From: Sciurus carolinensis
Lineage: Eukaryota > Chordata > Mammalia > Rodentia > Sciuridae
DNA length: 64,000 nucleotides
Assembly: GCF_902686445.1 (NCBI RefSeq)
Contig: NC_062232.1
Coordinates: 89,514,932 to 89,578,931, forward strand
Reading direction: 5' to 3'
Positions 36,789 through 54,259 of the stretch are shown here, one piece after another. The position numbers were made by a program, and so were the translations under genes. The notes beneath the pieces were generated by a model. The model was not told the DNA's origin, did no database searches, and was given only the letters and a program-made list of their open reading frames with translations. Each line of letters begins with the position of its first letter. Position 1 is the stretch's first letter.

Positions 36789-37912
36789 TTTTTTTTCTTT
36801 TCAAAACACATATTTAATGTTTTAACTTTTACAGGAAAGAAAATTAAATAATATATACTTGTTTTTGCTATTGACTTGATTATTTCACAAAGGTGACAAA
36901 AATACAGAAAGCAGTTCTGTGAAAATAAAAGCATAACACTGGGAATTTTCTTTAGCTTTCCACTTTAACAGCTGAAGATACTACACAGACTTGTGCGATG
37001 TCATCATACTCATATGTTGTCTTTAAGAATGTGTCTGTTAGTCTTAAGCCGGAGACTCTTCGTAGTCCCTGTACTGAAGACAGTAGAGTAAGGGCAAGGC
37101 AGAGAAAGGAACTTGGATGCAGCTTTCCATGCTGCCTTCCTGAAATACCACACCAATGGATTAAATTGGTATTGCACATTTCCAAAACCAGATCCATCGT
37201 CCTTTCACTGCTACAGTTAGTTATTTTACAGGTAATATGAAAAGTTCTTCTAGGTTTACAGTATCTGGAATTGCCTCCAAAGACAACCGAACATCTCCGT
37301 AACCTGGTGCCATTCTCTGAGGTTGGCTGGTTTGTAACCTTCCCCTTTCACCGAGGTTTGTTTTCCATACAATATCCAATTTTCCAATTACTGTTACTCC
37401 CTTAATGATGCCCGCTTTTTCTGCAAACTCCTTCTTGGGCTTTAGGCAGTATAAGTACTGGCGTGTATCCATTGGCTGCAAATATGCTCTTGATCCAAAT
37501 GTTGATACACACTCTCCAGCTTGGTTGACAGAATTTAATTCTGTTACATTACACGTTATAGATGGCTCCAATGAAACTTTTTCCGTAAACATGGGTGAGG
37601 TTGTAATATTCTGAATCTGGGCTTCAAGAAATACTTCATCAGTCACAGAACTGAGGTCACTCTCCGCATTGTAAAATTTGGTTTTCACATCCAATGGTTC
37701 GAGAACCTGAAATTTGAAGAATTTTCTAAAGTACATTTTTTCTCCACCCTGAGTTGTATAACTCACAGCGCACACCAGGATGTGTGTTCCAATTTCCTTT
37801 ACTTCGTGGTGTATGACATCATCAATACAACAATCAGGTTTAAGCTCAGTCACTGCAGCATTGGAAGCTGAAAGATTTAAACGCTGAGAACTTGTCTGAA
37901 GGTCAGCCTGCA
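36789..37912 (-). pseudogene. TRAPPC13: TRAPPC13 processed pseudogene
   Basis: Intronless copy of the mRNA for trafficking protein particle complex subunit 13, a TRAPP component in vesicle tethering. Codons match the protein from about residue 101 to the C-terminus (ending VKVES, stop at 36952-36954), so about 100 N-terminal residues are missing. The frame runs from 37912 to about 37245, where one deleted base shifts it to a premature stop; the remaining C-terminal part is open in the next frame (36952-37240). To the left is about 150 bases of 3'UTR-like sequence with ATTAAA (minus strand) followed by an A-rich run at 36789-36801. It lies antisense in VSIG1 intron 1, just under 400 bases before exon 2. 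Non-functional. Confidence 0.92.
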
Positions 37913-38248
37913 GGTTTGGTTACACATGGCTGCCACCATTTTGAGACAACAGTCAGGACTTCACTGGTTGGTTTTTATCCACATTCATGGACCTTTTTGG
38001 GTCCTTGGAAAAGAAGGTGTGCATCCTTAAATAGAAAGAATTCCCAATTCAGTGCTATTACCTCACCATCACCTAGGATTTGAATATCTTTACACTGCAA
38101 ATTATTAGAAACTCGCCTTTCCCTGGCCTCATTGCTTGCTCAGTTTCCCTCTACGGTTCATTCTTCACTGTCCTCCTTACTTTGGATTCTCTAAATAAGA
38201 TATTTTTGAAAGTGTTTTGCGTCCCAAAAAAGTGTCATCCGAATGTAA

Positions 38249-40759
<2,511 letters not shown>

Positions 40760-40980
40760 CTCCTGATGGATGTCAGTTGTACTCCTTGCTATACTACTTA
40801 CTTACTGGTTGGATGACCTTACAGAAGTCACTTAACTTTTCAGAGTTTTAGTTTTTCCATCTGTAAAATGGAGCTACTTACGTACCTCATAGTTTTAATA
40901 AGATTAAATGAGATGATGCTTGTGAAGCACTAAGAAGCCTTCCATACTGTAGCATTCAGTGAATGTGAGCTATTGTTAGT
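40760..40980 (+). repeat. MIR SINE
   Basis: Forward MIR with 'ccatctgtaaaatggagcta' core. Confidence 0.8.
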
Positions 40981-41947
40981 GCCATTGCTACTCACAAGTT
41001 GGCGATTTTGCAAAATCCTTATACCACTCATGCTCTGGTATATTAGAAGAACTGGGGAATGTACACAGGGAACCCAGCCTAACAAGATACATTTAGTATA
41101 ACTTAACTGTTGGGACAGAACTTTTCAGGGACATCCTGGCCCAAGACTGACTCACAATTGCACTGCCTTCAGGATCTCTGTGGCTAAAAGGAGAACCTAG
41201 ATGCCTTTTCTGCTGCTTTTTGTCTCTACCAGAGATTCTGCTCAGTCAAGGGATTGTAGACTTCCTGGGTAGAAATAGTATTCAGTTCAAGTCCCTTTCC
41301 TCTTTGAGCACTTCTCTGCATTGAAAATTCTGTAGAGCATGTTACATGTAAATCTACGGATTGCTGGTGGAACATTTTTGGGATGTTAAAAAGACAGTTT
41401 TGTGTTAGACAATTCTATGATATGGGAGTAAGTTGTTACCAGACTGACCACTGAGTAATTCAATTCAACTCCCGGGTTGATATGGTAGTATACCGTGTAG
41501 CATTCAGCTCTCAGATCCACCCATTTCTGCTCAAACACAGCATGGCTCGTGCCTCAATACACGAGGTATGGAGGAAAAGGCAGTCAGTCAGTGTCTAAAA
41601 ATGGCGCATGCAAGAGACGCTCGGGGAAGATGTAGCTGGACCTCTCAGGTAAGAACACCTATTGGTGTACTACTAGACCTCTTCACTGTTTGGAATCTCT
41701 AGGGCACTGACACCAGCTTTAGGAGTGGGATCAAAGGGTCTGAGTTTGGTGAATATCCAGAGCAGCACAAGCCCTTAGCAAAACTGGGAAAGTCTTCATT
41801 TCACTCTCATATCCACATCTGGAACAGTTTTTGGCCTCCTCCAAAAGTTTCAGGGCCCTATTGGTGCCCCAATCTGGGCAGTGGCCAGCTCTTGCCACAT
41901 GCCCATCTTCTTCTTCTCCCCCAAATTATTGTGTTAAAGTCGATTTG

Positions 41948-42168
41948 AGCTGGGCACCGTGGTGCACACCTGTAGTCCCAGCAGCTTGGGAGGCTGAAGC
42001 AGGAGGATCGAGAGTTCAAAGCCAGTCTCAGCAACAGTGAGGTGCTAAGCAACTCAGTGAGACCCTATCTCTAAATAAAATATAAAATAGGGCTGGGGAT
42101 GTGGCTCAGTGGTTCAGTGCCCCTGAGTTCAATCCCCAATACCTCCCCCAATGCAACCAAAAAAAAAA
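41948..42168 (+). repeat. B1-dID SINE
   Basis: Forward dimeric SINE: B1 half 'gctgggcaccgtggtgcac', A-rich linker, ID half from 'gggctggggatgtggctcag', A-tail. Confidence 0.9.
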
Positions 42169-43849
42169 GTAAAATTGACTCTAAGGCCTGGTGTTTCTCA
42201 GTACCCAGGGGCAGATGTTATCTCTTTGTAACTGTCCCAACTAAGGGGTTCTTTTGCTAAGTGGCAACTATATAAATATCTCACAAGTTTTCTGACCCAG
42301 AGACAAGATTATTTATTAGCAAGGTGGTCCTTTTAGAGAAGGCCTTTTATAAATTTGGACAGTTTCAGATAGTCAGTTCTTTAGAAACAAATCTCAGCTG
42401 AAAACTCTAGACCTGGTACAGGCAAGGTAGCATGGAAACTCTGGGTGGTCTGATGCCCCTCTTGTGTCAATGATGTCCTCTTCTTGCCTGTTACGGGTAA
42501 AATTACAGACTTCACCTGCCCATGAACAGAATACACATTGACTCTGCTTAGTGTGAGTCTCTTAGACAATACTCTTCTAGAATATTTATAAAGGAAGAAA
42601 CCCTTTGATATCCTCATATTCCCAACACATGCATAAATTGGACGACTTCTTTCCAAGGACATAGTGCCCTCATGCTCTCCAGCTTCTCAGATTTTCCACC
42701 CTGGTCTGATCACTACAGATAGTGTTATGTTAAAATGTTTTTCAAATGTTGGTGTATGTGTGTGTGGGGGGGGTGTTCCATTACCTCAGAGTATTTAAGA
42801 ATGGAGAAGGTGCTGATTTGATTTTTAGGACTTGGAATCCCTACGGGAATTTAGTGGGTGCTGGCTAGAGGTGCTAAATATTCTGCAAAACATAGGACAG
42901 ACCCACACAACAAATTGTCTGTCCAAAATGTCAGTGTCACCCTTATTGATAAATACTACAAATCTCCCCCCCCCCACCAAAACAGTTATCTATTTTATGT
43001 CCCATTCCCTCAGGTCTCTATATTTGCTTTATCTGATAAATGAATCTAACACTAAAATGTTAGGAAGTTGCAATAGTTTATATTGTTGTCTTTCAGACAA
43101 ATGCACTTAAGCTGCAATCTTCCATGACTTCACCCCAAAGTAGCAGATGGTAGACTGGTAAGAGAATGGTTTGAGGCATGAAAAACTTTCTTTTGGTATT
43201 TTATTCCCTCCATATGCAATCCCACCTCCCATAGTACAGACCAGTGAAAATTCTGGACTTGAGACCTTTGCCACCTTATCCTCCCCTCTTGCTTAACCCC
43301 TTTGTGGGCAGTACCAGAAAGCAAGAAGCTGCAAGGGGAATAGTGGGTGATTTGCTGACTTCATGCCTTCCACATTTCCCAAAGGAAACTGCAACAGAAG
43401 TTCTGGAAGCTAAAGGTATTTAGTAATTCCAACTCTGACTCAAATAGAAAGCAGATGAAATTCTTTCAACCCTTCTTGTTTATACACCAGTCTCTAGTTT
43501 GAGAGCAGTGGCACAAAGTTGAGGAAACATCTTTTAGGACAAATCTGGCTCCCAGATGCACAGCATTGTGTGACTAGGAACTTAACACAGTGAGAGAGGA
43601 AAGTCTGCTCTGCAAAGAACTCAGGAGCCTGCAGTGCAGCTGGAAAATGTCAAGGGTATCATGTAGTGAAGCTGCTTAGTGTGGGAAGCATCAGGTCAGT
43701 GAATAGTGGCAACTAACAAGAGGAAGATCAGACTGGAGTGGGATTGAATGGCCCCCAAGGGGAAGTTTGCCTGAGAATCATCTTCCTTGCCTTGGGCAGG
43801 AAGGACTCTGAATGCTATCTGAATACATTCAGTGGGAATTGGAAGGTAT

Positions 43850-43960
43850 GGATTCCAGGTCTGAATGTAAATTGATTGTGTGACCTTGGAAAATGCACTT
43901 CCTCTACTGGGCCCTCAGTGTCATCTGTAATAGAAGAGGATGAATCAAAGTTTGCAAACA
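43850..43960 (+). repeat. MIR SINE fragment
   Basis: 'ttgtgtgaccttggaaaatg...tcatctgtaatagaag' forward MIR core. Confidence 0.55.
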
Positions 43961-45261
43961 GTAGCCCTCTGGGCTAGATTTGGTCAGTGGACATATTTTG
44001 GTTGTTTAGCTCAGTGTTTCATTTGTTTCCACAATGTGCCCTGGCTCTCCACTTCACCATGGTCTCCACCATCCCTTATGATCCCACCACTATCCACCAG
44101 TCCCTCCCAACCATTTCCCATATTTACAATATCCACCTACCTCGTAAAGTTTTCTTAACCTTAGAAACCATGAACTAAGTGATCTCAAAGAGGGTCTTAT
44201 AACTAACGTGCTATTGTGACTCTATACGTTAGTCTCTAGCATCACCAACGGAACAGAGAGGACCTTGGAAGAACACAGTGCTCTTTGCCATGAACAAAGG
44301 CACAAAGAGAAAGTGAGTGAAAAAATTAACAAGCACTTCTTAAAGGAACATTGGGATGAATTTTTGAAAAGCAGGACACCTCCACCTCGCACCCTATCCC
44401 ACCAAGGATGTGGCCTGTCGAATGTTCCTGGACTTCAATTGCTTTGATATCTAAATTGACAGTAATCTGTCTTTGAAAAGTATACAGACCATGAAGGATC
44501 ATGGGTTGGAACTTGGCCATTGTTTGGCTTTGATTTTTAAAAAAGAGTTATTCTTTTGTGAAAATGGAACCAAGTTGCTGTCCTTCCTATGTGATTAGAT
44601 AAGCAGTTTCAGAAAAACATTTCTTTCTTTTTTCTTTACAAAGACAGTGCAACTTCTCTGTGGACTTCTCCCACAGAAAGCCCCTGCATCTATGTATCTG
44701 GCTACTATCTAACCACTTTCCCTCTCACACAGCACCCTGAAGCCAAAGTGATTTTTGGTCTCCATTATTATTCCTCCTTACTCCATTCCCTACCTCTAAT
44801 ACCAATTATTGTCATTTTTGAGAGGGAAAAGTGATTAGACTGCAGTGTAAAGAGATAGGGTAGAAGGGGTGGTGAGGTTTTTCTTTATGGGTAAGTTACA
44901 GGTCCAGGACCTCATTGCTTATTTGCTAGTTTTACCTTAATTCATGCCCAACTATGAGACTTTCACAGTGGCTTCTTTTCTTGTCCTAATCCTGGCCTAA
45001 AATATACTCTGTTGGGCTCCTGATCTCTGTCGAAACAAGGACTTTTTCACTTGGATCCTCTGGGTTTCAGGCAGGACTGATGTGTCTCATTGTGCTGTAA
45101 TCAGTCATGAGTATAGAGTAGGACTGACTTACGACCCAGTCTTCTTGGGGGCAAAGGAAATGACTAGATGTTTAAGTTCTAAAGGACTTTATTGATGGAC
45201 AGCAGGTTGTCTTCCAGGTAAGCGACAGAAGGGCTTCAAATAGTTGATCAGAAAGTGAGTA
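43961..45261. other. VSIG1 intron 2, no feature
   Basis: No gene or confident repeat seen. Confidence 0.3.
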
Positions 45262-45461
45262 AACCAGGGTAAAACACGCCTGCAATCGCAGTGGTTTGGA
45301 AAGCTGAGGCAGATGGATTACAAGTTCAAAGCATGTCTCAGTAACTTAGCGAGGACCTAAGCAATTTAGAAAGACCCTGTCTCTAGATAAAGTATAAAAG
45401 GGACTGGGGATGTGGCTCAGTGGTTAAGCACCCCTGAGTTCAATCCCTGGTACAAAAAAAA
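45262..45461 (+). repeat. B1-dID SINE
   Basis: Forward dimeric SINE with degenerate 5' end; ID half ends 'gagttcaatccctggtac' plus A-tail. Confidence 0.85.
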
Positions 45462-45849
45462 GTGTTGACTAGTCAAATGGAGGTAAATGACCTTTGAAAT
45501 GCTGAACCTCTTCCTGTCCCACTTGAGTACCTTGACTTACATTCGTAAGTCAAAAAAGATCACTCTGGTAAAAAAGGTATGTGGTTCAGTAGGTGTGAAT
45601 GAATGAATTATAAACGGATGCATTTCAGGCAGGAAAGAAAGCATGTTGGTGTTAGAAAAAACAGAGGAGACAGTTTTTTTAATCATAAATATACCTGTTT
45701 CTTTTATTTTTCCCTCCAAATCTATCTTCCTGTGTTAGTTTTAATATATATTGACTTTCTGCTTAAAGGAATAGACGTTTGAATTTGGGCAATATCTTTT
45801 CATTTTCTGATTACTCTCTCTCTTTGATCAGTCAATTAGGTAAAGAGCT

Positions 45850-46000
45850 GGAATTAGGTGAACTGGGCTGTAATTCTATTTCAGCTGTTAATTTTGTGTG
45901 TGATTTTTAAAAAACTTTTCTGGGCTTCAGTTTCTTCTGTAAAGTAAGGGGAGTGAATTAAATGCACTTGTAAGACCCTTCTAGTTGATTTTATGAAAAT
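45850..46000 (+). repeat. MIR SINE
   Basis: Forward MIR: 'ctgggcttcagtttcttctg' core. Confidence 0.6.
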
Positions 46001-46429
46001 GATTAGTCTCTTTGGACTAAGATAATACCAGCTTATTGAACAATAAATGACAATCACTAAATGTCACATTTATTCAAAACTGAAAAGTACATATACAAAA
46101 TATGTAAATTATGAAGGGACCTCAGAGATTACCTTGTTTAGTGATTCCCAAGTTTCAGTCACTCATGTATCATCTTCATAATTTTTTTGTATTTGTGGAT
46201 CACCAGTATTATTAATCACTTAATGTTTTCTATACTGACTTGGTTTCTTAAAATCTTAGAAAAATCTGCATTAGTCTATCTATAAGCAACAACATCAATG
46301 AAGTCACATATTTGATGAATTAGTTATATATTTTGAACACATTAAAATTAGTAGATTTTCCTTTAGGAACTTTCTAAAATCAACTTAAGTGACTATGCCT
46401 TGGGAATACATATCACACTTTGGAAAACA

Positions 46430-46640
46430 TTGCTCTGGTTCCTTGTTCAGATGTGGAAACTAAAGGTTAGAGAGATTAAATAACTTTGTTTCTTATCACA
46501 AAGTAGGTTGCCATGGAGGCATGACAAGAGGCCACCTCCCCTGCCTATGTCATAGAGGCAGTGCACAGTCAGAGGGAGAGTTGAGGCCAAAACCCAGCCC
46601 ATGTGACCCTTAAACCAGGCCTCTTTTTACTACATCATAC
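46430..46640 (-). repeat. MIR SINE
   Basis: Reverse MIR: 'cagatgtggaaactaaaggt', 'aataactttgtttcttatc'. Confidence 0.55.
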
Positions 46641-46732
46641 TGTTCCCACAGTTCTTTGAACCAATTATAATCTAAGTATCCATATTCTTTAACACAGATA
46701 GGACTAGAATCCAGATCTTCCTTAAGCATAGT

Positions 46733-46786
46733 AAATAATAATAATAAAATAATAAATAAAATAATAAAAAAAATAATAAATGAATC
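46733..46786. repeat. (AAT)n/(AAAT)n low-complexity tract
   Basis: Imperfect AATAAT/AAATAA array. Confidence 0.85.
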
Positions 46787-47533
46787 CTTTAGGTTTAAGA
46801 TGTGTCATTTAACCTTTAATCTTTCCGGGTCTGAGTTCCCTTATTTGACATGAGGAGAAAGATGATTGACGATTGACTAAGCACTTCCTAGGCCTTTTAT
46901 TAGTTCATGTTGTTTCATCCTCAGGAAACCACTAGGAGGAACGGGGTCCAGATGATTTCTCAGGGATGCTTCTGCTCCGAAATCTGACAGTTCTAAGAAA
47001 CAGAGCAAATCCAGGTTTGCTTATTGGAAGGTGTTTGTATGAAAAGAATATGAACATCTGAACTTTAACAAACATCAGATACTATTATTGAGTAAGGAAA
47101 ACTCAAATAAAAAGTTTATGAAGAAGTAAAAAAAAAAATAATAGTTTTGGTTTCCTATCAGACATTTGGTCCTGTATAATAAGTTTCCTTCAGGAGGACT
47201 CAGTACATGAGCATCTTGATCTTCTAGCTCAGGGTTAAGAGTTAAATCCTATCAGCTCCAAGCTTTCCCCTCCTCTATAAAATAGGCATACCAACTATTG
47301 CCAATATGACATCACAGAGATGCTCTGAGGCCCAAATGAGGTAATCACTGTGAACAATTGTAAGAAAATTAAGTTCCCCAATGAACTGAAAAAACCTTGG
47401 TCACAGGGACCTATTCCCCAGAGAAGAATGATGCTGCTTCTTACCAAAGGTAATATGAATTGAAGGAGCTTCCAGAAAACTTATCCTAGTCATGGAGACT
47501 CTCTCATTCTCAGTTCTGCATTTTCTGTTCTAG

Positions 47534-48834
<1,301 letters not shown>

Positions 48835-49020
48835 TAAAGCATCAAGTTGGGAGTCAAAAGACTTAAGTTCTTGACCTTATTCTGTACTCAGTGACTTCAT
48901 GCAAATAAATCCACCTTTCTCTGGTCATTGTAAGATGGAGTTGTAACTCCTGACCTGTCTTCTTTAGTGATTTGTTATGAAGATAAAATGAGATACTGGT
49001 GATTAAAGAGCTCTTTAATG
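48835..49020 (+). repeat. MIR SINE
   Basis: Forward MIR: 'agttgggagtcaaaagactt', 'gaagataaaatgagatactgg'. Confidence 0.65.
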
Positions 49021-49475
49021 TTCAAGTAATTTCAGAGATTAATTCTGTAATTGATTTTGTTTCTCCCTGACTCTGGAGTGTTCTAAGCGGAAGCAATCTA
49101 AAGAGGCAAAGCTTCTTCAAGACAGGACTTGGAAATAGCCTTGAGATAAACTTAGACATGAAGGTTAATGTTCTTAAATTTAAGCTTCAGAGGATTCAAA
49201 TGAATTTCCATATGAGGTCGAGGGTCACTTTCTTTGTGAGTTATTCTTTCCCATGAGTCTTTGAGTCAGATGCTTCCTGTCATGAGTGTTCCACAACTTC
49301 CTTAAGCAGCTAGGACCCAGGCAAGGTAAGAAAGTGAAGGGTCTATGGATTTCCTTGTTCGGGAAGTCTCAAAGTTTTTTATCTTTATTCATTTGGTGAA
49401 AAACACAGCCATTCTAGATATTTAGCCTTTCAGAAATTTCAACATGGCTAATTTATCTTAAAAATGCATAGTGTT

Positions 49476-49558
49476 GGGCTGGGGATATAGCTCAGTTGGT
49501 AGAGTGCTTGCCTTGCAAGCACAAGGCCCTGGGTTCAATCCCCAGCACCACAAAAAAA
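49476..49558 (+). repeat. Young ID SINE with perfect 15-bp target-site duplication
   Basis: Near-consensus ID with intact A-box (TAGCTCAGTTGG) and B-box (GGTTCAATCC) pol III promoter parts and an A-tail. It is flanked by AAAATGCATAGTGTT at 49461-49475 and 49559-49573. It represents the most recent ID state in the window. Confidence 0.93.
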
Positions 49559-49985
49559 AAAATGCATAGTGTTTGCAGTTATCAAATCTCATTGCACATG
49601 AGGACCTATTCTGCTTGCTCTCCTGGGGGTGTAGCAAGGTGGGTACAGGTAGTTTTGGGAGATCAATTGCGGAGAAAGATATTGACGTTTCCTTAATGAT
49701 GACTCTTTGTAGCAAAGTTTCTTTCAGAGACATTTCATTACCCAGCAATGAACACCAATCTCATGTATTTACCTGTGCATTCATGAATTCATTCAACAAA
49801 TTCTGAGTACATATGTCAGTTACAGTGCTAAGCAATGAAGATGGGAAGATGTAAAAGATAGATTCCCTAACCTATAAAAGGTCGATCTAGTGAAGTAGAT
49901 AAATATGTAACACAAAAGCTCTCTTTGGAGGTGTGAAATGATAGCTGTGAGGGCACAAGGGAAAGATCTAAAAGCTTTGTAAGGA

Positions 49986-50179
49986 GCAGGGCGTGGCAGT
50001 GCGTCCCTGTAATCACAGCGGCTCAGGAGGCTAAGGGAGGAGGATCACAAGTTTGAGGCAAGCCTCAGAAACTTAGTGAGATCCTGTCTAAAACAATAAA
50101 ATAAAAAATGCTGGAGATGAGGCTCAGTGATTGAGTGCCTCTGGGTTCAATCGCTGGTACACACAAAAAAAAGGATAAA
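49986..50179 (+). repeat. B1-dID SINE
   Basis: Forward dimeric SINE; near-perfect flanking duplication AAAAGCTxTGTAAGG at 49970 and 50180. Confidence 0.88.
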
Positions 50180-51279
50180 AAGCTGTGTAAGGGGACTAGA
50201 GAAGGCTTATTAAGGAAAGACTTTTATGCTGACTATTGAAGGATGTGCAAGAGTGTGTCAGGCAGAAAAGGGACTGAGGTGGCAGGGTACAATTTAGGTG
50301 AAGGAAATGACAGTAAGCAAAGAACCAGGTGGTTTTGATGAACATTCATTTGAAAGATTTTCATTAGTTATGACAACCTTGGAAAAATCAATCCCTGAAA
50401 AATACCCAGGTCAATCTGAATAATTATTTTGTGTGCATTTGGATTAAGCATTATTTCCCTTTTGCAATTTGGCACATACAAATAAAATGATTAATTTAGA
50501 GAAGGTTTGAGAACATACTGAAACATTTTCATTTATTTTCTGAGGTGAGACTTCTCCTCCCACACCAATTCTGTTGAAAGCAATAAAGCTAAAGGGTAGA
50601 TCAATGACTTTGCCAGTAAAATATTCAAGTTCTACTGAGGACTTTAACAGGATAAAATGTCAATTCAATTTTGATTCAGTAGTTTTAGAAAATATATAGA
50701 TTTGGTTCAAAGTGATTCACTAAGTGTTTTGTCAATAAAAAGAAAAGAAAGATGTGTTTAGCAAAAAAATAAAAAGCCTATCTGGGTTTGAATCTAGGCT
50801 CAAGGGACGAGTACAAATCATTACAGTTTTCTGTCTATAATTTAGTTCAAGTCCTGGTGTCTGACTTTTTCCCAAGGAAGCACCCATATGTAATTTTTGC
50901 TCAATTATTATATTATGCTGGACTGTTATAAAATACTCATATTTTTAAAAGTGGAAATTCTAGTGGTAGTTGCAATGGACTCCTGGTCAAATGGCCTATT
51001 TCAGGATAGGTAAACCAAGTTTTTTCCATCTGAGAATATCATTGATAAGGAAGACAAAATCAAGAGCTAAGTAGAAAATCCTTCTTTTAATCAAAAGACA
51101 CATGTTTCCAAGGTATGACTAGTGAAGTGTTTCAAATTTACAGCAGTATGCATTTATCTTCTTGCTCATTTGTACAACGGGTTAGTGTCTGAAATGGCTG
51201 AATTGAGCAATATTTGATGGAAGATTAACTTTAGTAGCAGGAATTAGTCCTCTCCATGCTACCAGAAGTTCCATGTGCA
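50180..51279. other. VSIG1 intron 3, no feature
   Basis: AT-rich, no gene or confident repeat seen. Confidence 0.3.
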
Positions 51280-51460
51280 ATGTCCTATATATATAATTTT
51301 ATTGAATCCTTGGATCAGTCAGAGGTTAGATATTCTCTAATTCACATTTTCCAGATGAGTCAACTGGGGTTTGGTTAAGTTAGGTAACTTGCCCAAACAC
51401 ATCTAGAGTGAAGCTGTAGAGCCAGTATTCTATGTGGGATCAGAGTTTTGCTTTTAAATA
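51280..51460 (-). repeat. MIR SINE
   Basis: Reverse MIR: 'cagatgagtcaactggggtt', 'taggtaacttgcccaaacac'. Confidence 0.7.
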
Positions 51461-51569
51461 CCATGACACAGGTTAAGAGATGGAGGGCTGAGCCTTTAAG
51501 ATGTAACTTGTCTAAGAGAACATCAGCCTTTGGAGGGTTTTATAGTCGACTTAAGATAAGGAAGGTGAG

Positions 51570-51780
51570 CTGGGTGCAGTGACTGATGCCTGTAATCCCC
51601 ATGGCTCAGGAGGCTAAGGCAGGAGAATCTCAAGTTCAAAGTCAGCTTCAGCAACTTAGCAAGGTCCTAGGCAACTTAGCAAGACCCTGTCTCAAAATAA
51701 AATATAAAAAGGGCTGGGGATGTGGTTCAGTGGTTAAGTGCCCTGGGTTCCATCCCTGGTACAGATATAATAATAATAAT
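51570..51780 (+). repeat. B1-dID SINE with 9-bp target-site duplication
   Basis: Forward dimeric SINE flanked by GAAGGTGAG at 51561-51569 and 51781-51789; tail expanded to (ATA)n. Confidence 0.9.
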
Positions 51781-51949
51781 GAAGGTGAGTTAGAAATTAA
51801 AGAACTTCTGATCCTTGTCTACAATATGATTAATGATAGAATAAACTGTGCAAAGTAAGATGAATGGGAAGATTCGGTTTCAGTTTTCCAGTTTTTTCAT
51901 GCATGTATTTTCATGTGTAGCTAAGACTCAGTCATATCCCAAACCACCT

Positions 51950-52440
51950 TCATTATAACTCCTTCCTCCTCGTCACTCCTTTCCCTAAAGCCTGCTCCTC
52001 TACCTGCATTCTTTATCTCAAGTATGGCAAGATCATATAGCCAGTTGTCCAATTCAGAAGCCTGGGAATCACCACAGATCTCACATTCTTCCCTCATCCC
52101 CCATATTCAGCTGGTCATTGTTGCCTTTATTTAATACCTCTTGAAACTGTCTCCTGCTCTCCCTTGGGTTTGGCACCCCCAGTGTCAGAGAGATCCATCT
52201 AAAATATTAAAATAACCATCATCACTAACCTGCTTCAGGTCTTTCCATGGTCTCCCTGCTTTCAGAATACATGGACTATAAAGCCCTCCAAGATAGGATT
52301 CCAGGCACACTCTAACTTCATCTCCCATTGCTCCCCTCTATCCCACTTCAGAAATGTGCCAATGTTACTTTTATATCCCTGGTGCTTAGTCCCATATTAG
52401 TTACACAAAAGGTACATAACTAAATACTTGGTGTGAAGGA
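51950..52440. repeat. Ancient repeat, family uncertain
   Basis: Pyrimidine-rich, with 'ggtctttccatggtctccctgc' and 'actataaagccctccaagat', a form seen in old mammal-wide repeats. Borders and family not settled. Confidence 0.35.
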
Positions 52441-52903
52441 GGAAGAAAGATTGCATTGCTGTGTAGCATGCACACCCAAAATGGGATTCCCCTGCTGATA
52501 AGAGACACAAGCAAATTCAAATTTCCCAACCATTTTGTGTCACGCACAGATGAACAAATGAAAAAAATGACCCATAAAGGAATAAAAATATAGTATTTAT
52601 TAATAGAATTATTTTTAGAAAGAATAAAAACAGGTTATCTCAAGTTATTTAAGGGTTCTGTTTTCCTCTAAAACTTCTTTTAAAGTATAAGCTATGTTCA
52701 TAGTTGTTTAGTGTTTGCTTACATTTGGCTGTTTTATTAAAGGCATATTTTAAGACACAATGTGGAAATTCATAGTTATAAATCTGGGGAGGAAGCAGAC
52801 AGAGACACTAGTTGAATCTTAATGACCTCCTGACTAGAATGTTCCTGCACCTGAAGTGCTCTACTCCCATCTGGTGGTACGATCAGAAAACAGTCAAAAA
52901 AAG

Positions 52904-52906
<3 letters not shown>

Positions 52907-52943
<37 letters not shown>
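52907..52943. repeat. (AC)n microsatellite
   Basis: About 18 AC units. Confidence 0.95.
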
Positions 52944-52947
<4 letters not shown>

Positions 52948-52978
52948 TATATATTATGTACCACTAGGTACCTCTTAC

Positions 52979-52981
<3 letters not shown>

Positions 52982-53030
<49 letters not shown>
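52982..53030. repeat. (TA)n microsatellite
   Basis: About 24 uninterrupted TA units, ending 123 bases before the exon 4 acceptor. Confidence 0.97.
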
Positions 53031-53034
<4 letters not shown>

Positions 53035-53056
53035 AAAGTATATATATGTAAAATAA

Positions 53057-53356
<300 letters not shown>

Positions 53357-53638
53357 TGACTGATAGCATATGTGACTGACTGTTGTCCTGACAGTTCAAT
53401 ATTATCTTTTACTTGGTTGGGGCGAGGGATTTAAAAAGAATATCTGTCTCCCAACATAAGACTATAGTATGGACTACTCAAATTCTAGAAGCCAGCTCAA
53501 GGCTTGGTTCTACCTGGTGGTAGATGGGCTACCTTTGGAACAGGTCCAAGTGGCCTAATTGGTCCATGGACATCTTAAGAAAGGGAGGGTAATGTAGGGG
53601 AGTAGGTAAGCATTGAATGATAAGTTACACTGATGTGA

Positions 53639-53872
<234 letters not shown>

Positions 53873-54220
53873 TAGGATCTTCAGTTGGTCCTTTCTGCCT
53901 CTCTGGACATTTGTGTGCTTTATTTATAGACTGATATGATAAATGATTGTTCTGATAACTAATTCTTACATAAAACTTAATATGTTCCCTAAATCCTTTA
54001 CAAAAAGCAAATATTTTAAGCTTTGCAAAAAATCTCTAGAGTTAACAGTATCAGTCTGGATTTCTCTTAATGATGCTATTGGTAAGTTCAGGAGACACTA
54101 TAGCTATCTATGTCAAACACACAGCTCACAAATTTTCCAGTTCTTAACTATTTGGTAAAATCTATCCCTAATAATAATAAAACTCTCACCCACAATCATA
54201 GAACCTAATATTTGTCAATA

Positions 54221-54246
54221 TTATTATTATTATTATTATTATTATT
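54221..54246. repeat. (TTA)n microsatellite
   Basis: About nine TTA units. Confidence 0.9.
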
Positions 54247-54259
54247 GCTTTTATGTGCC

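Noticed and set aside
49476..49545. tRNA-like body with A and B boxes, possible tRNA gene
   Set aside because: It has an A-tail and target-site duplication and is one of many copies, so it is an ID SINE, not a tRNA gene.
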